From Reyranella sp. (GTDB lineage Bacteria > Pseudomonadota > Alphaproteobacteria > Reyranellales > Reyranellaceae), in NCBI GenBank assembly GCA_016780605.1, contig JADHLS010000024.1:1-16782 (forward strand): DNA of 16,782 nucleotides, in the 5' to 3' direction. The translations under genes were made by a program, and so were the position numbers. Positions within the stretch are counted from its first letter, which is position 1. The number at the start of each line of letters is the position of its first letter. The notes under the pieces were generated by a model that saw only the letters and a list, made by a program, of their open reading frames with translations, was not told where the DNA came from and made no database searches. This document shows positions 1 to 6,790 of the stretch, piece by piece.

Positions 1-321
1 ATCGCCCTCCTCGCCGCGCGCCGTCAGCATGATGATCGGCAGGTTGGCGGTGATGGTCTGGCGGCGCAGTTGGCGGCAGACCTCGATGCCCGACATCAGG
101 GGCAGCATCCAGTCGAGCAGAACGAGGTCGGGCACGTCCTCCTGCACCGAGGCCAGCGCCTCCTCGCCGTCATAGGCGACCGAGACGCGGAAGCCCGACT
201 GCTCGAGGTTGTACTTCAGGAGCTCGACCAGCGCGGTCTCGTCCTCGACTATCAGCACGCGCGGCTTGGTCATGGTCGCTGCTGCGTCGCGCCGCGAGGG
301 GATCTGGGCCGCCATGCTCAT
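1..321 (-). CDS. phoB: Phosphate regulon response regulator PhoB (partial, N-terminal receiver domain)
   Basis: This is the N-terminal part of an OmpR/PhoB-class response regulator; the gene continues beyond the left edge, so the DNA-binding domain is not visible. Counting from the ATG at 273, the receiver domain shows VLIVEDE (acidic pocket, residues 7-12), the phospho-acceptor Asp54 in LLDWMLP, and the MLTAR switch segment near residue 84. Three in-frame ATGs exist at 321, 315 and 273. I prefer 321 because it overlaps the phoU stop as ATGA and has AGGGAA upstream at a suitable distance, although homologues commonly begin at the MTKPRVLIVED position (273). PhoB activates pst and other genes under phosphate limitation after phosphorylation by PhoR. 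No phoR is visible in this window. The position after phoU in one operon fits the family; the identification is firm, the start is not. Confidence 0.9.
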   Translation of the reverse strand, partial: MSMAAQIPSRRDAAATMTKPRVLIVEDETALVELLKYNLEQSGFRVSVAYDGEEALASVQEDVPDLVLLDWMLPLMSGIEVCRQLRRQTITANLPIIMLTARGEEGD

Positions 322-1031
322 GACGCGTTCCCTGCCGCATAAAGCGAGGCGCTGCCCTTGGGCCTTGCCTCGTCGAAGCCGTGCCCGGTGGTGCGGAAGC
401 TCACCAGCTCGGCGATGTTGGTGACGTGATCGCCGGCGCGCTCGATGTTCTTGGCCATGAACAGAAGATGCGTGCAGGCCGTGATGGTGCGCGGATCCTC
501 CATCATGTAGGTGAGCAGCTCGCGGAACAGGCCGGTATAGACCTGGTCGATCTCCTCGTCGCGCTGCCAGACATCGTGCGCCTTGGCGACATCGCCATGG
601 GCGAAGGCATCGAGCACGTCCTTCAAGGCCGTACGCACCAGCCGGCCCAGGCGGTCGATGCCGTTTACTGCCGCCGGCGGTGTTGTCGTCGCCCCGTTCA
701 GCACGATGGTGCGCTTGGCGGTGTTCTTGGCGTAGTCGGCGATGCGCTCGAGCGCGGCGGCGATCTTGATCGACGACAGGATGACCCGCAGATCCACCGC
801 CATGGGCTGACGCAGCGCCAGAAGCTTCACCGTCTGCTCCTGCACGGCGTTGTCGAGAGCATCGACGCGGGCGTCCGCAGCGATCACCTGCTCGGCGATT
901 TCCGAATCACCCTGGCGCAATGCCGTCAGGCATTGGGTGAGCGCCGTCTCGGCCAGGCCGCCCATCTCGCTGATGGTCGAGCTCAGCCGTTCCAGCTCCT
1001 CGTCGAAACGCTTCAGGGTATGTTCCGCCAT
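318..1031 (-). CDS. phoU: Phosphate signalling/transport accessory protein PhoU
   Basis: A 237-aa protein starting MAEHTLKRFDEEL, the usual PhoU length. The sequence reads as two helical-bundle repeats, with acidic helix motifs such as RVILSSIKIAAALERIADYA in the first and FMAKNIERAGDHVTNIAE in the second; the E/D-R-x-x-D-H pattern is the metal-binding signature of PhoU. In the family, PhoU links the Pst transporter to the PhoR/PhoB two-component system and dampens phosphate uptake when phosphate is plentiful; it works at the cytoplasmic face of the membrane. It follows pstB by 14 bp and its stop overlaps the preferred phoB start (ATGA), which suggests translational coupling. The short gap before the start contains GGAGAAGAAG as a ribosome-binding site. 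Confidence 0.96.
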   Translation of the reverse strand: MAEHTLKRFDEELERLSSTISEMGGLAETALTQCLTALRQGDSEIAEQVIAADARVDALDNAVQEQTVKLLALRQPMAVDLRVILSSIKIAAALERIADYAKNTAKRTIVLNGATTTPPAAVNGIDRLGRLVRTALKDVLDAFAHGDVAKAHDVWQRDEEIDQVYTGLFRELLTYMMEDPRTITACTHLLFMAKNIERAGDHVTNIAELVSFRTTGHGFDEARPKGSASLYAAGNAS

Positions 1032-1045
1032 CTTCTTCTCCGTTG

Positions 1046-1876
1046 TCAGCCGAAGCGGCCGGTGATGTACGCCTGGGTTCGGCTGTCCTTGGGGGTGGTG
1101 AACAGCGTCTCGGTGGCGCCGAACTCGATGAGCTCGCCGAGATACATGAAGGCCGTGAAGTCCGAAACGCGCGCGGCCTGCTGCATGTTGTGGGTGACGA
1201 TGACGATCGTGTAGTCCTGCTTTAGCTCGTCGATCAGCTCCTCGATCTTGGCGGTCGAGATCGGATCGAGCGCCGAGCACGGCTCGTCGAACAGGATGAC
1301 TTCCGGCTTCACCGCCACGGTGCGGGCGATGCACAGCCGCTGCTGCTGGCCGCCCGACAGGCTCTGGCCGTTGGCGTTGAGCTTGTCCTTGACCTCGTCC
1401 CACAGCGCGGCGCGACGCAGCGCCGATTCGACGCGGGCGTCGATCTCGGCCTTGGGCAGGCTCTCGTAGAGCCGGATGCCGAAGGCGATGTTCTCGTAGA
1501 TCGACATCGGAAACGGCGTCGGCTTCTGAAACACCATGCCGATGCGGGCGCGCAGCAGGTTGATGTCCTGGTCGGCGCGCAGGAGGTTGTCGCCGTCGAA
1601 CAGCACCTCGCCGGTCGCGCGCTGGCCGGGATAGAGGTCGTACATACGGTTCAGGATGCGCAGCAGGGTGGACTTGCCGCAGCCCGACGGGCCGATGAAG
1701 GCGGTGGTCTTGTTGGCATAGAGCGACAGCGTGATGCCCTTCAGGGCACGGCTGTCGCCGTAGAAGAACTCGAGGTTCTTGATCGACACCTTCTCGGGCA
1801 GGCCCGCGGTGTCGACCTTGGCGTGGGTCGCCACGGGAACGGCGGTGGCGAGGCCGTGGCCGTTGGTGATGGTCAT
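1046..1876 (-). CDS. pstB: Phosphate ABC transporter ATP-binding protein PstB
   Basis: A 276-aa ABC ATPase that powers phosphate import through PstC/PstA. Visible motifs: Walker [10 protein letters not shown] (62-70), Q-loop glutamine in [12 protein letters not shown] (Gln117), signature LSGGQQQR (173-180), Walker B VILFDEP with Glu198, and the switch His229 in VTHNM. The [16 protein letters not shown] and [13 protein letters not shown] segments are typical of PstB rather than of other ABC ATPases. The N-terminus carries about 28 extra residues before the first beta strand, as is common in proteobacteria. Its start overlaps the pstA stop as ATGA, indicating coupled translation within the pstSCAB-phoU-phoB operon. 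Confidence 0.98.
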   Translation of the reverse strand: MTITNGHGLATAVPVATHAKVDTAGLPEKVSIKNLEFFYGDSRALKGITLSLYANKTTAFIGPSGCGKSTLLRILNRMYDLYPGQRATGEVLFDGDNLLRADQDINLLRARIGMVFQKPTPFPMSIYENIAFGIRLYESLPKAEIDARVESALRRAALWDEVKDKLNANGQSLSGGQQQRLCIARTVAVKPEVILFDEPCSALDPISTAKIEELIDELKQDYTIVIVTHNMQQAARVSDFTAFMYLGELIEFGATETLFTTPKDSRTQAYITGRFG

Positions 1877-2739
1877 GACGACTTCCTCGAAGCTGTAAGG
1901 GATCGGGCGATGATGCTGAGCGCCAGAACGGCAACGGTGATGAGGAGCGCGCCCGACCAGGCGAGCTTCTGCCACTCGGCATAGGGCGACAGCGCGAACT
2001 GGAAGATGACCACCGGCAGGCTGGGCATCGGCGCATTCATGTCGACGCTGAAGAACTGGTTGTTGAGCGCCGTAAACAGGAGCGGCGCGGTCTCGCCGGA
2101 GATGCGCGCCACCGCCAGCAGCACGCCGGTGACGATGCCAGCCAGCGCCGCGCGATAGGCGATGCGCATGATCATCAGCGCCCGCGGCAGGCCGATCGAG
2201 GCGGCGGCCTCGCGCAGCGTGTCGGGCACCAGGGTCAGCATGTCCTCGGTGGTGCGCACGACGACCGGGATCACGATCACCGCGAGGGCGACGGCGCCGG
2301 CCCAGCCCGAGAAGTGACCCATTGGCGCCACCATGATCTCGTAGATGAACAGGCCGACCACGATCGACGGCGCGCTCAACAGGATGTCGTTGATGAAGCG
2401 CACGACGCTCGAGAGCTTCGAATGCCGGCCGTATTCGGCAAGGTAGGTCCCCGCCAGGATGCCGATCGGGGTGCCGATCAGGACGGCCAGGATGGTGATG
2501 ATCAGGCTGCCGGTGATGGCATTCAGCAGGCCACCGGCCGAGCCGGGCGGCGGGGTGTTCTCGGTGAAGACCGATAGCGACAGCCCGCCGATGCCTTCGA
2601 TCAGAAGGATGCCCAGGATCAGCACCAGCCAGCCCAGGCCGAAGGCCGTGGCGATCCAAGCCAGCGACTTGGCGATGGCGTTGCGACGGCGGCGGCCGGC
2701 ATAGCGCGGGCTCTTCATGGCGTGGGACATGTCGGCCAT
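1873..2739 (-). CDS. pstA: Phosphate ABC transporter permease PstA
   Basis: A 288-aa inner-membrane permease with about six hydrophobic segments, which pairs with PstC to form the phosphate channel. The first segment follows a basic N-terminus rich in Arg (residues about 11-20). The cytoplasmic loop [20 protein letters not shown] matches the EAA motif that docks on the ATPase PstB, and [16 protein letters not shown] is a conserved PstA segment. It begins four bases after the pstC stop, with a GGGACGGTGA stretch as possible ribosome-binding site, and its last codons overlap the pstB start. Confidence 0.97.
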   Translation of the reverse strand: MADMSHAMKSPRYAGRRRRNAIAKSLAWIATAFGLGWLVLILGILLIEGIGGLSLSVFTENTPPPGSAGGLLNAITGSLIITILAVLIGTPIGILAGTYLAEYGRHSKLSSVVRFINDILLSAPSIVVGLFIYEIMVAPMGHFSGWAGAVALAVIVIPVVVRTTEDMLTLVPDTLREAAASIGLPRALMIMRIAYRAALAGIVTGVLLAVARISGETAPLLFTALNNQFFSVDMNAPMPSLPVVIFQFALSPYAEWQKLAWSGALLITVAVLALSIIARSLTASRKSS

Positions 2740-2743
2740 GGCG

Positions 2744-3757
2744 TCACCGTCCCTGCTGCTGGAGGCGCAACAGCATGTAGCGCGCGATCGCCAGCACGAT
2801 GAAAGTGATAACGAACAGGATCAGGCCCAGCGCCACCAGCGAGGAGGTGTAGAGGTCGCCCACCGCCTCGGTGAACTCGTTGGCGATCGAGGCCGAGATG
2901 GTCGTTCCCGGCGCGAACAGCGAGGCCGAGACGTGGTGGGCGTTGCCGATCACGAAGGTGACCGCCATGGTCTCGCCGAGCGCGCGGCCCAGGCCCAGCA
3001 TGAAGCCACCGATCACGCCGACGCGCGTGAAGGGCAGGACGACGTAACGGAAGACCTCCCAGGTCGTGCAGCCCACGCCGTAGGCCGCCTCCTTCAGAAC
3101 CGGCGGCACCGCGTCGAACACGTCGCGCGAGATCGAGGTCACGAAGGGCAGCACCATGATCGCGAGGATGAGGCCTGCCGTCCCCATGCCGATGCCGTAG
3201 GGCGGACCGGCGAACAGCGCGTTGAGCACCGGGATGGGCTCGAAGGCGTCGATCAGGAAGGGCTGGATGTGCTTCTGCAGGAACGGCGCGAAGATGAAGA
3301 GGCCCCAGATGCCGTAGATGATGCTGGGGATGCCGGCCAGCAACTCGATGGCGATGCCGATCGGCCGGCGCAGCGGCTTGGGGCAGAGCTCGGTGAGGAA
3401 GAAGGCGATCATCAGGCCGACCGGGACCGCGATCAGCATGGCGATGGCCGAGGTCACCAGGGTGCCGTAGATCGGTGCCACGGCGCCGAACTTCTCGGTG
3501 ACCGGGTTCCAGGATTCGTCGAACAGGAAAGAAAAGCCGAAAGTGCCGAGCGCCGGAGCGGCGCCGAGGATGAGCGCGATGATGACGCCGCTCAGCAATG
3601 CCAACACGGCCAGGGCGGCACCGCGGGTCAGCCCGTGGAAGACCAAGTCCGTCAGCCGCAGGCGCCTCAGCACCGCGCTGCGCGACGCCGCTTCCGCGGC
3701 GCTCACGCTGCTGCTTCTCAGTGTCATGTCCGTCACGTTCTGCTCCCCGGAGTCCAT
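2744..3757 (-). CDS. pstC: Phosphate ABC transporter permease PstC
   Basis: A 337-aa inner-membrane permease, partner of PstA. After a hydrophilic N-terminus of about 40 residues, the first transmembrane segment runs from about residue 45 to 68, followed by the periplasmic [18 protein letters not shown] segment that is typical of PstC, and further helices. The EAA-type loop reads [20 protein letters not shown], and [15 protein letters not shown] is a strongly conserved PstC stretch. The start at 3757 is supported by a GGGGGGAGAGGG ribosome-binding site; an internal Met11 is a less likely alternative. An 81-bp gap containing a strong hairpin separates it from pstS upstream. Confidence 0.97.
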   Translation of the reverse strand: MDSGEQNVTDMTLRSSSVSAAEAASRSAVLRRLRLTDLVFHGLTRGAALAVLALLSGVIIALILGAAPALGTFGFSFLFDESWNPVTEKFGAVAPIYGTLVTSAIAMLIAVPVGLMIAFFLTELCPKPLRRPIGIAIELLAGIPSIIYGIWGLFIFAPFLQKHIQPFLIDAFEPIPVLNALFAGPPYGIGMGTAGLILAIMVLPFVTSISRDVFDAVPPVLKEAAYGVGCTTWEVFRYVVLPFTRVGVIGGFMLGLGRALGETMAVTFVIGNAHHVSASLFAPGTTISASIANEFTEAVGDLYTSSLVALGLILFVITFIVLAIARYMLLRLQQQGR

Positions 3758-3797
3758 CGCCCTCTCCCCCCACCCGACTTTCAGGTGAGGCCGATGA

Positions 3798-3831
3798 AGG
3801 GCAGGTGCGGCCGGCTGGTCACACCTGCCCT
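3798..3831 (-). terminator. Intergenic hairpin between pstS and pstC (attenuator or mRNA-stabilising stem)
   Basis: A perfect 10-bp inverted repeat, AGGGCAGGTG (3798-3807) and CACCTGCCCT (3822-3831), with a 14-nt loop, lies seven bases after the pstS stop. In the direction of transcription it is not followed by a clear T run, so it is unlikely to be a full intrinsic terminator. A partial attenuator or a 3'-end stabiliser that keeps binding-protein mRNA more abundant than permease mRNA is the more likely role (inference from other ABC operons). Confidence 0.6.
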
Positions 3832-3838
3832 CCGGTCA

Positions 3839-4885
3839 TCAGTTCGTCGGCGAGTACAGAGGCTTGCCCGACGCGTCCTTGATCTCGGTCGACCACATCT
3901 TCTGGATGTCGGTCACCACCTTGGCCGGCATCGGCACATAGTCGAGATCCTCGGCCATCTTGCCGCCCTTGGCGTAGGACCAGGCGAAGAACTTCAGCGC
4001 CTCGCCGGTGGCCGCCGCGTCCTGCGGCTTCTTGTAGAGCAGGATCCAGGTGGCCGCAGTCATCGGCCAGCTCTGGTCACCTGGCTGGTTGGCGAGGATC
4101 ACGCCGTAGCCCGGCTGCGAGGACCAGTCGGCGTTGGCGGCCGCAGCCTGGAAGCTGGCCGACGAGGGCGCGACGGTCTTGCCCGCCTTGTTCACCATGT
4201 TGGTGTGGGTGAGCTTGTTCTGCTTGGCGTAGGCGTACTCGACATAACCGATCGCGCCCTTGGTGTTGGCGACGTTGTTGGCCACGCCCTCGTTGCCCTT
4301 GGCGCCGATGCCGACGGGCCACTGCACCGCCGTGCTGACGCCGACCTTGTCCTTCCACGCCGGCAGCGCCTCGGCGAGGTAGTAGGTGAAGTTGTAAGTC
4401 GTGCCCGAGCCGTCGGAGCGGCGCACCGGCACGATCGCCTGCTTGGGCAGCTTGGCGCTGGGGTTGAGCTTGGTGATCGCGGGATCATCCCAGCTCTTCA
4501 CTTCGCCGAGATAGATCTTGGCGACGGTCGGGCCATCGAGCACCAGCTCGCCCGGCTTCACGCCGTCGAGGTTCACGACCGGCACGATGGCGCCCATCAC
4601 CATCGGGAACTGGGCCAGGCCCGACTCGTCGAGCTCCTTGCCCGACAGCGGCGCGTCGGTGGCGCCGAAGGTCACCGTCTTGGCCTTGATCTGCTTGATG
4701 CCGCCGCCCGAGCCGATCGACTGGTAGTTCAGCCCGACGCCGGTCTCTTTCTTGTAGGTGTCGGCCCACTTGGCATAGATCGGGTACGGAAAGGTGGCGC
4801 CGGCGCCGGAAATGTCGGCTGCGTTGGCCGCCAGCGACGAAAAGGCCAGCGCGGCCGTCGCCAAGGCGATTCTTGCGAAATTCAT
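3839..4885 (-). CDS. pstS: Periplasmic phosphate-binding protein PstS
   Basis: A 348-aa exported protein that captures phosphate for the PstCAB importer. It begins with a Sec signal peptide (hydrophobic core residues 6-19, likely cleavage after ANA at 20-22). Family motifs are [10 protein letters not shown] (26-35), GSGGGIKQI (58-66), GATDAPLS (74-81) and RRSDGSGTT (155-163), which together form the phosphate site. The length is as expected. It is the first gene of the operon, preceded by an AAGGAGG ribosome-binding site six bases from the ATG and by a PhoB-box array about 60 bp upstream, so induction under phosphate starvation is expected. Confidence 0.98.
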   Translation of the reverse strand: MNFARIALATAALAFSSLAANAADISGAGATFPYPIYAKWADTYKKETGVGLNYQSIGSGGGIKQIKAKTVTFGATDAPLSGKELDESGLAQFPMVMGAIVPVVNLDGVKPGELVLDGPTVAKIYLGEVKSWDDPAITKLNPSAKLPKQAIVPVRRSDGSGTTYNFTYYLAEALPAWKDKVGVSTAVQWPVGIGAKGNEGVANNVANTKGAIGYVEYAYAKQNKLTHTNMVNKAGKTVAPSSASFQAAAANADWSSQPGYGVILANQPGDQSWPMTAATWILLYKKPQDAAATGEALKFFAWSYAKGGKMAEDLDYVPMPAKVVTDIQKMWSTEIKDASGKPLYSPTN

Positions 4886-4895
4886 AGGGTCCCTC

Positions 4896-4911
4896 CTTCG
4901 AGAATTCGAAG
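4896..4911 (-). promoter_or_regulatory. Small inverted repeat overlapping the pstS ribosome-binding site
   Basis: CTTCGA (4896-4901) and TCGAAG (4906-4911) form a 6-bp stem with a 4-base loop that abuts and partly covers the AAGGAGG ribosome-binding site of pstS. It could weakly modulate translation initiation; no function is established. Confidence 0.35.
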
Positions 4912-4945
4912 CGTACTTCCCCTAGGAGCCGCACATCTCTGTCAT

Positions 4946-4974
4946 ATTACGAATATGTTACGATTCGGTGACAG
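4946..4974 (-). promoter_or_regulatory. PhoB box array upstream of pstS
   Basis: Read towards pstS, three direct 7-mers occur with exact 11-bp periodicity: CTGTCAC (4974-4968), TCGTAAC (4963-4957) and TCGTAAT (4952-4946), separated by 4-bp AT-rich or mixed spacers. A PhoB box is two or more direct repeats of CTGTCAT-like 7-mers with 4-bp spacers, one helical turn apart; the first unit matches six of seven positions and the others are weaker. The end of the array lies 60 bp upstream of the pstS ATG, a normal place for a PhoB-activated promoter lacking a good -35. Confidence 0.72.
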
Positions 4975-5100
4975 TCGAGACGAACGCCTGAGGATGAATG
5001 GGGAAGAACCAATCGGCCGCAGGGTTGCCGACAATTTGAAGAACAGGATGTGAAGTCTGACGATAACCAATGTGATAGAAGCTGTCAATAACTTGATAAT

Positions 5101-5123
5101 TTTTGCGTACCGAGAACGCAAAA
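5101..5123. repeat. Inverted repeat TTTTGCGT / ACGCAAAA
   Basis: Perfect 8-bp arms, TTTTGCGT (5101-5108) and ACGCAAAA (5116-5123), separated by 7 bp. The arm order (T-rich first, A-rich last) is opposite to that of an intrinsic terminator on either strand, so an operator or an RNA stem is more likely. It sits directly after the GATAAT hexamer. Confidence 0.55.
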
Positions 5124-5161
5124 GCTCACTAGGGATGGTGGTGTCTCACTCCTTGTGAGCG

Positions 5162-5191
5162 GACGGCTGCTATCAGCGCCGTCACCTTTTT
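5162..5191 (+). terminator. Terminator-like hairpin upstream of the WYL-like gene
   Basis: GACGGC (5162-5167) and GCCGTC (5178-5183) form a perfect 6-bp stem whose loop can extend by a GCT/AGC pairing, followed by ACC and five T residues (5187-5191). On the plus strand this resembles a Rho-independent terminator. No gene ends just upstream, so it would end a non-coding transcript or act as an attenuator in the leader of the 5278 gene. Confidence 0.5.
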
Positions 5192-5277
5192 GTTGCTGCG
5201 CCGAAACTGCAAGAGCTTCGCTTTGACCGATGCCCGTCAGTCGTTGCAGAAATAAGACGGCGAGCGAGAGGGGAAGA

Positions 5278-5571
5278 ATGGAGTTCTACACGATCAAGGA
5301 AGCGATCCGCACCGGATCGCGCCTTAGACTGTCGTTGGCCGAAGGCGAGTATGTCGTGGAGCCGCACGTGCTCGGCCGCAATCGCCGCGGCAAGATATTG
5401 CTGCGCGCCTGGCAGCTCAGCAGCCCGCGTCGCGATCGCACGCACTGGAAGGTCTTCGACCTCGATACGATCGCTCACGCCGTCGAGACCGGTGATCACT
5501 TCGCCAAGCCGCGGCCCGGCTACAAGCCCGACGATCCGGACATGACGGGCGGCGTCATCGAGAGCGTGTAG
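5278..5571 (+). CDS. Small WYL-like protein (97 aa), full-length copy
   Basis: The start at 5278 is chosen because a GAGAGGGGAAG ribosome-binding site lies just upstream; an in-frame ATG at 5230 has no such site. The protein starts MEFYTIKEAIRTG and contains VEPHVLGRNRRGK, LLRAWQLS and HWKVFDL, ending PRPGYKPDDPDM plus a short tail. The order EPH-x-x-G-R, LRAWQ, W-K-x-F-D, PGY-x-P-x-D resembles the small WYL/Sm-barrel-like proteins found in alphaproteobacteria, whose role is not well known; WYL domains often bind ligands or nucleic acid. This assignment is from memory of the pattern, not a search. A second, N-terminally shortened copy lies at 11116-11331. The long structured leader suggests post-transcriptional control. 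Confidence 0.8.
   Translation: MEFYTIKEAIRTGSRLRLSLAEGEYVVEPHVLGRNRRGKILLRAWQLSSPRRDRTHWKVFDLDTIAHAVETGDHFAKPRPGYKPDDPDMTGGVIESV
5356..5571 (+). repeat. Direct repeat, left copy (3' part of WYL-like gene)
   Basis: This 216-bp segment recurs at 11116-11331 in the same orientation without gaps; by hand count about 23 bases differ (about 89% identity). The two copies bracket the LysR-sulfatase locus. Confidence 0.9.
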
Positions 5572-5720
5572 CAGCGGGGTGATGCGAGCCAGCGCGGCCG
5601 GCTCCGAAACGTTAGAGGCAAAAACCTTAGGTACCGGCAGGGCTCCTACAGAGTTTTTCCCGGTCCGCTTCAGATCGACGCGCGGGCGATTGTTGGACAC
5701 CAAGCATCATCGTTCGCAGT

Positions 5721-5735
5721 GCCGCTCTGAGCGGC
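5721..5735. repeat. Palindrome GCCGCTC-T-GAGCGGC
   Basis: Perfect 7-bp arms around a single central base in the gap between the convergent WYL-like gene and the LysR gene. No T run follows on either strand, so it is not a convincing terminator, though a GCCGC/GCGGC stem could form in RNA. Confidence 0.4.
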
Positions 5736-5777
5736 TCGTATTCCATCCGCTCTGCGTCGTGAGCGGGTTCTGCAGGC

Positions 5778-6707
5778 TCAGCGCCCGATGGCGCGCATGC
5801 GCCGGCGGATGATGGCGATCAGGCTGCGCGCCGCGGGCGGCAGGGTGCGCTCCCGCTTCCAGGCGACGCCGAACTCGGCGACGGGTGCACGGCGGCGTGT
5901 GGGCATGTCCAGGACGGCAAAACGTTTGGTGGCAAGGCCGTCGCTGATCTGGCTGGGATGGGCAACGCTGATCGCGTCGGTGCCGGCCACGATCTCTCGC
6001 ACGGTGCGGAAGGAGGAGACGGCGATCGAGGGCAGGATGAAGCCGCGGCTGGCATCCTGGGTCGCCCCCGCATCGAGGCCCTCGAGCATGCCCGCCTGGT
6101 GCCGCGGCATGCCCGGCATCACGAAGGGATAGCGGCGTACGTCCTCCACGTCGAAGGTCGCCTTGCGCAGAAGAGGATGGCCGCTTCGGCAGAAGTAGCG
6201 GCCCCGGAACTCGCCAAGCGATTCGACGCGCAGCGCCGGCATGCTGCGCAAGGCTTCCACGTCGAAAACGGCGAAGTCGACCTGGTCGGTCATCATCAGC
6301 GCCAGAGCAGCCGCCCACTCGCGCTCCAGGAGTTCGAGGCGGATCGAAGGATTGGCATTGATCAGGTCGATCGCCGCCGGCTGAACGGCGATGTCGAAGG
6401 CGTAGGTCCCGGCCACGACGCGCAGGCGTCCCCCGCGGCCGTCACGCACGAGCTCCAGACGATGCGATATAGCCTCGGCGCGCGCGACGAGCTCGTCGGC
6501 CATGTTGAGGACATCGTCTCCCGCAGGAGTCGCCACCACGTCGCGGTGGGAGCGCTCGAAGACGCGCATGCCGAGCTGCTTCTCGAGCGCGGCGATGTTG
6601 CGGCTGAGCGTGGGCTGGCTGACGCCCAGCGCCGCCGCCGCCCGGCCGAAATGGCGGTGCCGCGACAAGGTGACGGCGTACTGCAGGAGCTTGAGGTCGA
6701 TCTCCAT
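5778..6707 (-). CDS. LysR-family transcriptional regulator
   Basis: A 309-aa LysR-type regulator. The N-terminal winged helix-turn-helix is clear: FGRAAAALGVSQPTLSRNIAALEKQLG (about residues 20-46) followed by the wing RVFERSHRDVVATPAG. The C-terminal periplasmic-binding-like effector domain covers about residues 90-300, with LRVVAGTYAFD opening the first subdomain. The ligand cannot be told from the sequence. It is divergent from the sulfatase gene with 83 bp between starts, a classic arrangement for a LysR regulator and its target, and a perfect palindrome lies in the gap. Regulation of the sulfatase operon by a sulfur compound or sulfate ester is a reasonable inference. Confidence 0.93.
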   Translation of the reverse strand: MEIDLKLLQYAVTLSRHRHFGRAAAALGVSQPTLSRNIAALEKQLGMRVFERSHRDVVATPAGDDVLNMADELVARAEAISHRLELVRDGRGGRLRVVAGTYAFDIAVQPAAIDLINANPSIRLELLEREWAAALALMMTDQVDFAVFDVEALRSMPALRVESLGEFRGRYFCRSGHPLLRKATFDVEDVRRYPFVMPGMPRHQAGMLEGLDAGATQDASRGFILPSIAVSSFRTVREIVAGTDAISVAHPSQISDGLATKRFAVLDMPTRRRAPVAEFGVAWKRERTLPPAARSLIAIIRRRMRAIGR

Positions 6708-6758
6708 GCGCGGTCCGTATCGTTCTCCCCGTTGTCCTGCATCGTAGCCTGGGTGACT

Positions 6759-6778
6759 TTCAACCGCGAACGGTTGAA
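6759..6778. promoter_or_regulatory. Palindrome in the LysR/sulfatase gap (candidate operator)
   Basis: TTCAACCG (6759-6766) and CGGTTGAA (6771-6778) are perfect 8-bp arms with a CGAA spacer. The site ends 12 bp before the sulfatase ATG and abuts its AGGGGAAA ribosome-binding site. It may be a binding site for the divergent LysR regulator, acting as a repressor site at this position, or alternatively an RNA hairpin closed by the stable CGAA tetraloop that affects translation. Confidence 0.5.
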
Positions 6779-6790
6779 CAGGGGAAACCT

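Larger units (their letters stand above)
4975..5277. other. Intergenic region between pstS and the WYL-like gene
   Basis: No protein-coding gene is supported here. The stretch is more AT-rich than its neighbours. It contains a GATAAT -10-like hexamer at 5095-5100 on the plus strand without a good -35, the inverted repeat at 5101-5123, a GCTCAC/GTGAGC pair (5124-5129 and 5155-5160), and the terminator-like hairpin at 5162-5191. It may hold a small RNA or a structured leader of the downstream gene. Confidence 0.5.

Noticed and set aside
2717..5053. A very long open frame on the plus strand opposite pstC and pstS
   Set aside because: It mirrors the codon structure of high-GC genes on the other strand, has low-complexity His/Arg/Asp-rich sequence and no family motifs, while pstC and pstS are certain.
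5082..5100. A second PhoB box on the plus strand (CTGTCAA-TAAC-TTGATAA)
   Set aside because: The first half-site is good but the second matches only three of seven positions and there is no further repeat at 11-bp spacing.
5101..5123. The TTTTGCGT/ACGCAAAA repeat as a bidirectional terminator
   Set aside because: In a terminator the T run must follow the stem; here T-rich comes first and A-rich last on both strands, so it cannot work that way.
5721..5735. The GCCGCTC-T-GAGCGGC palindrome as terminator for the convergent genes
   Set aside because: No T run follows on either strand and the spacer is a single base, so hairpin formation would need to open the inner pairs.
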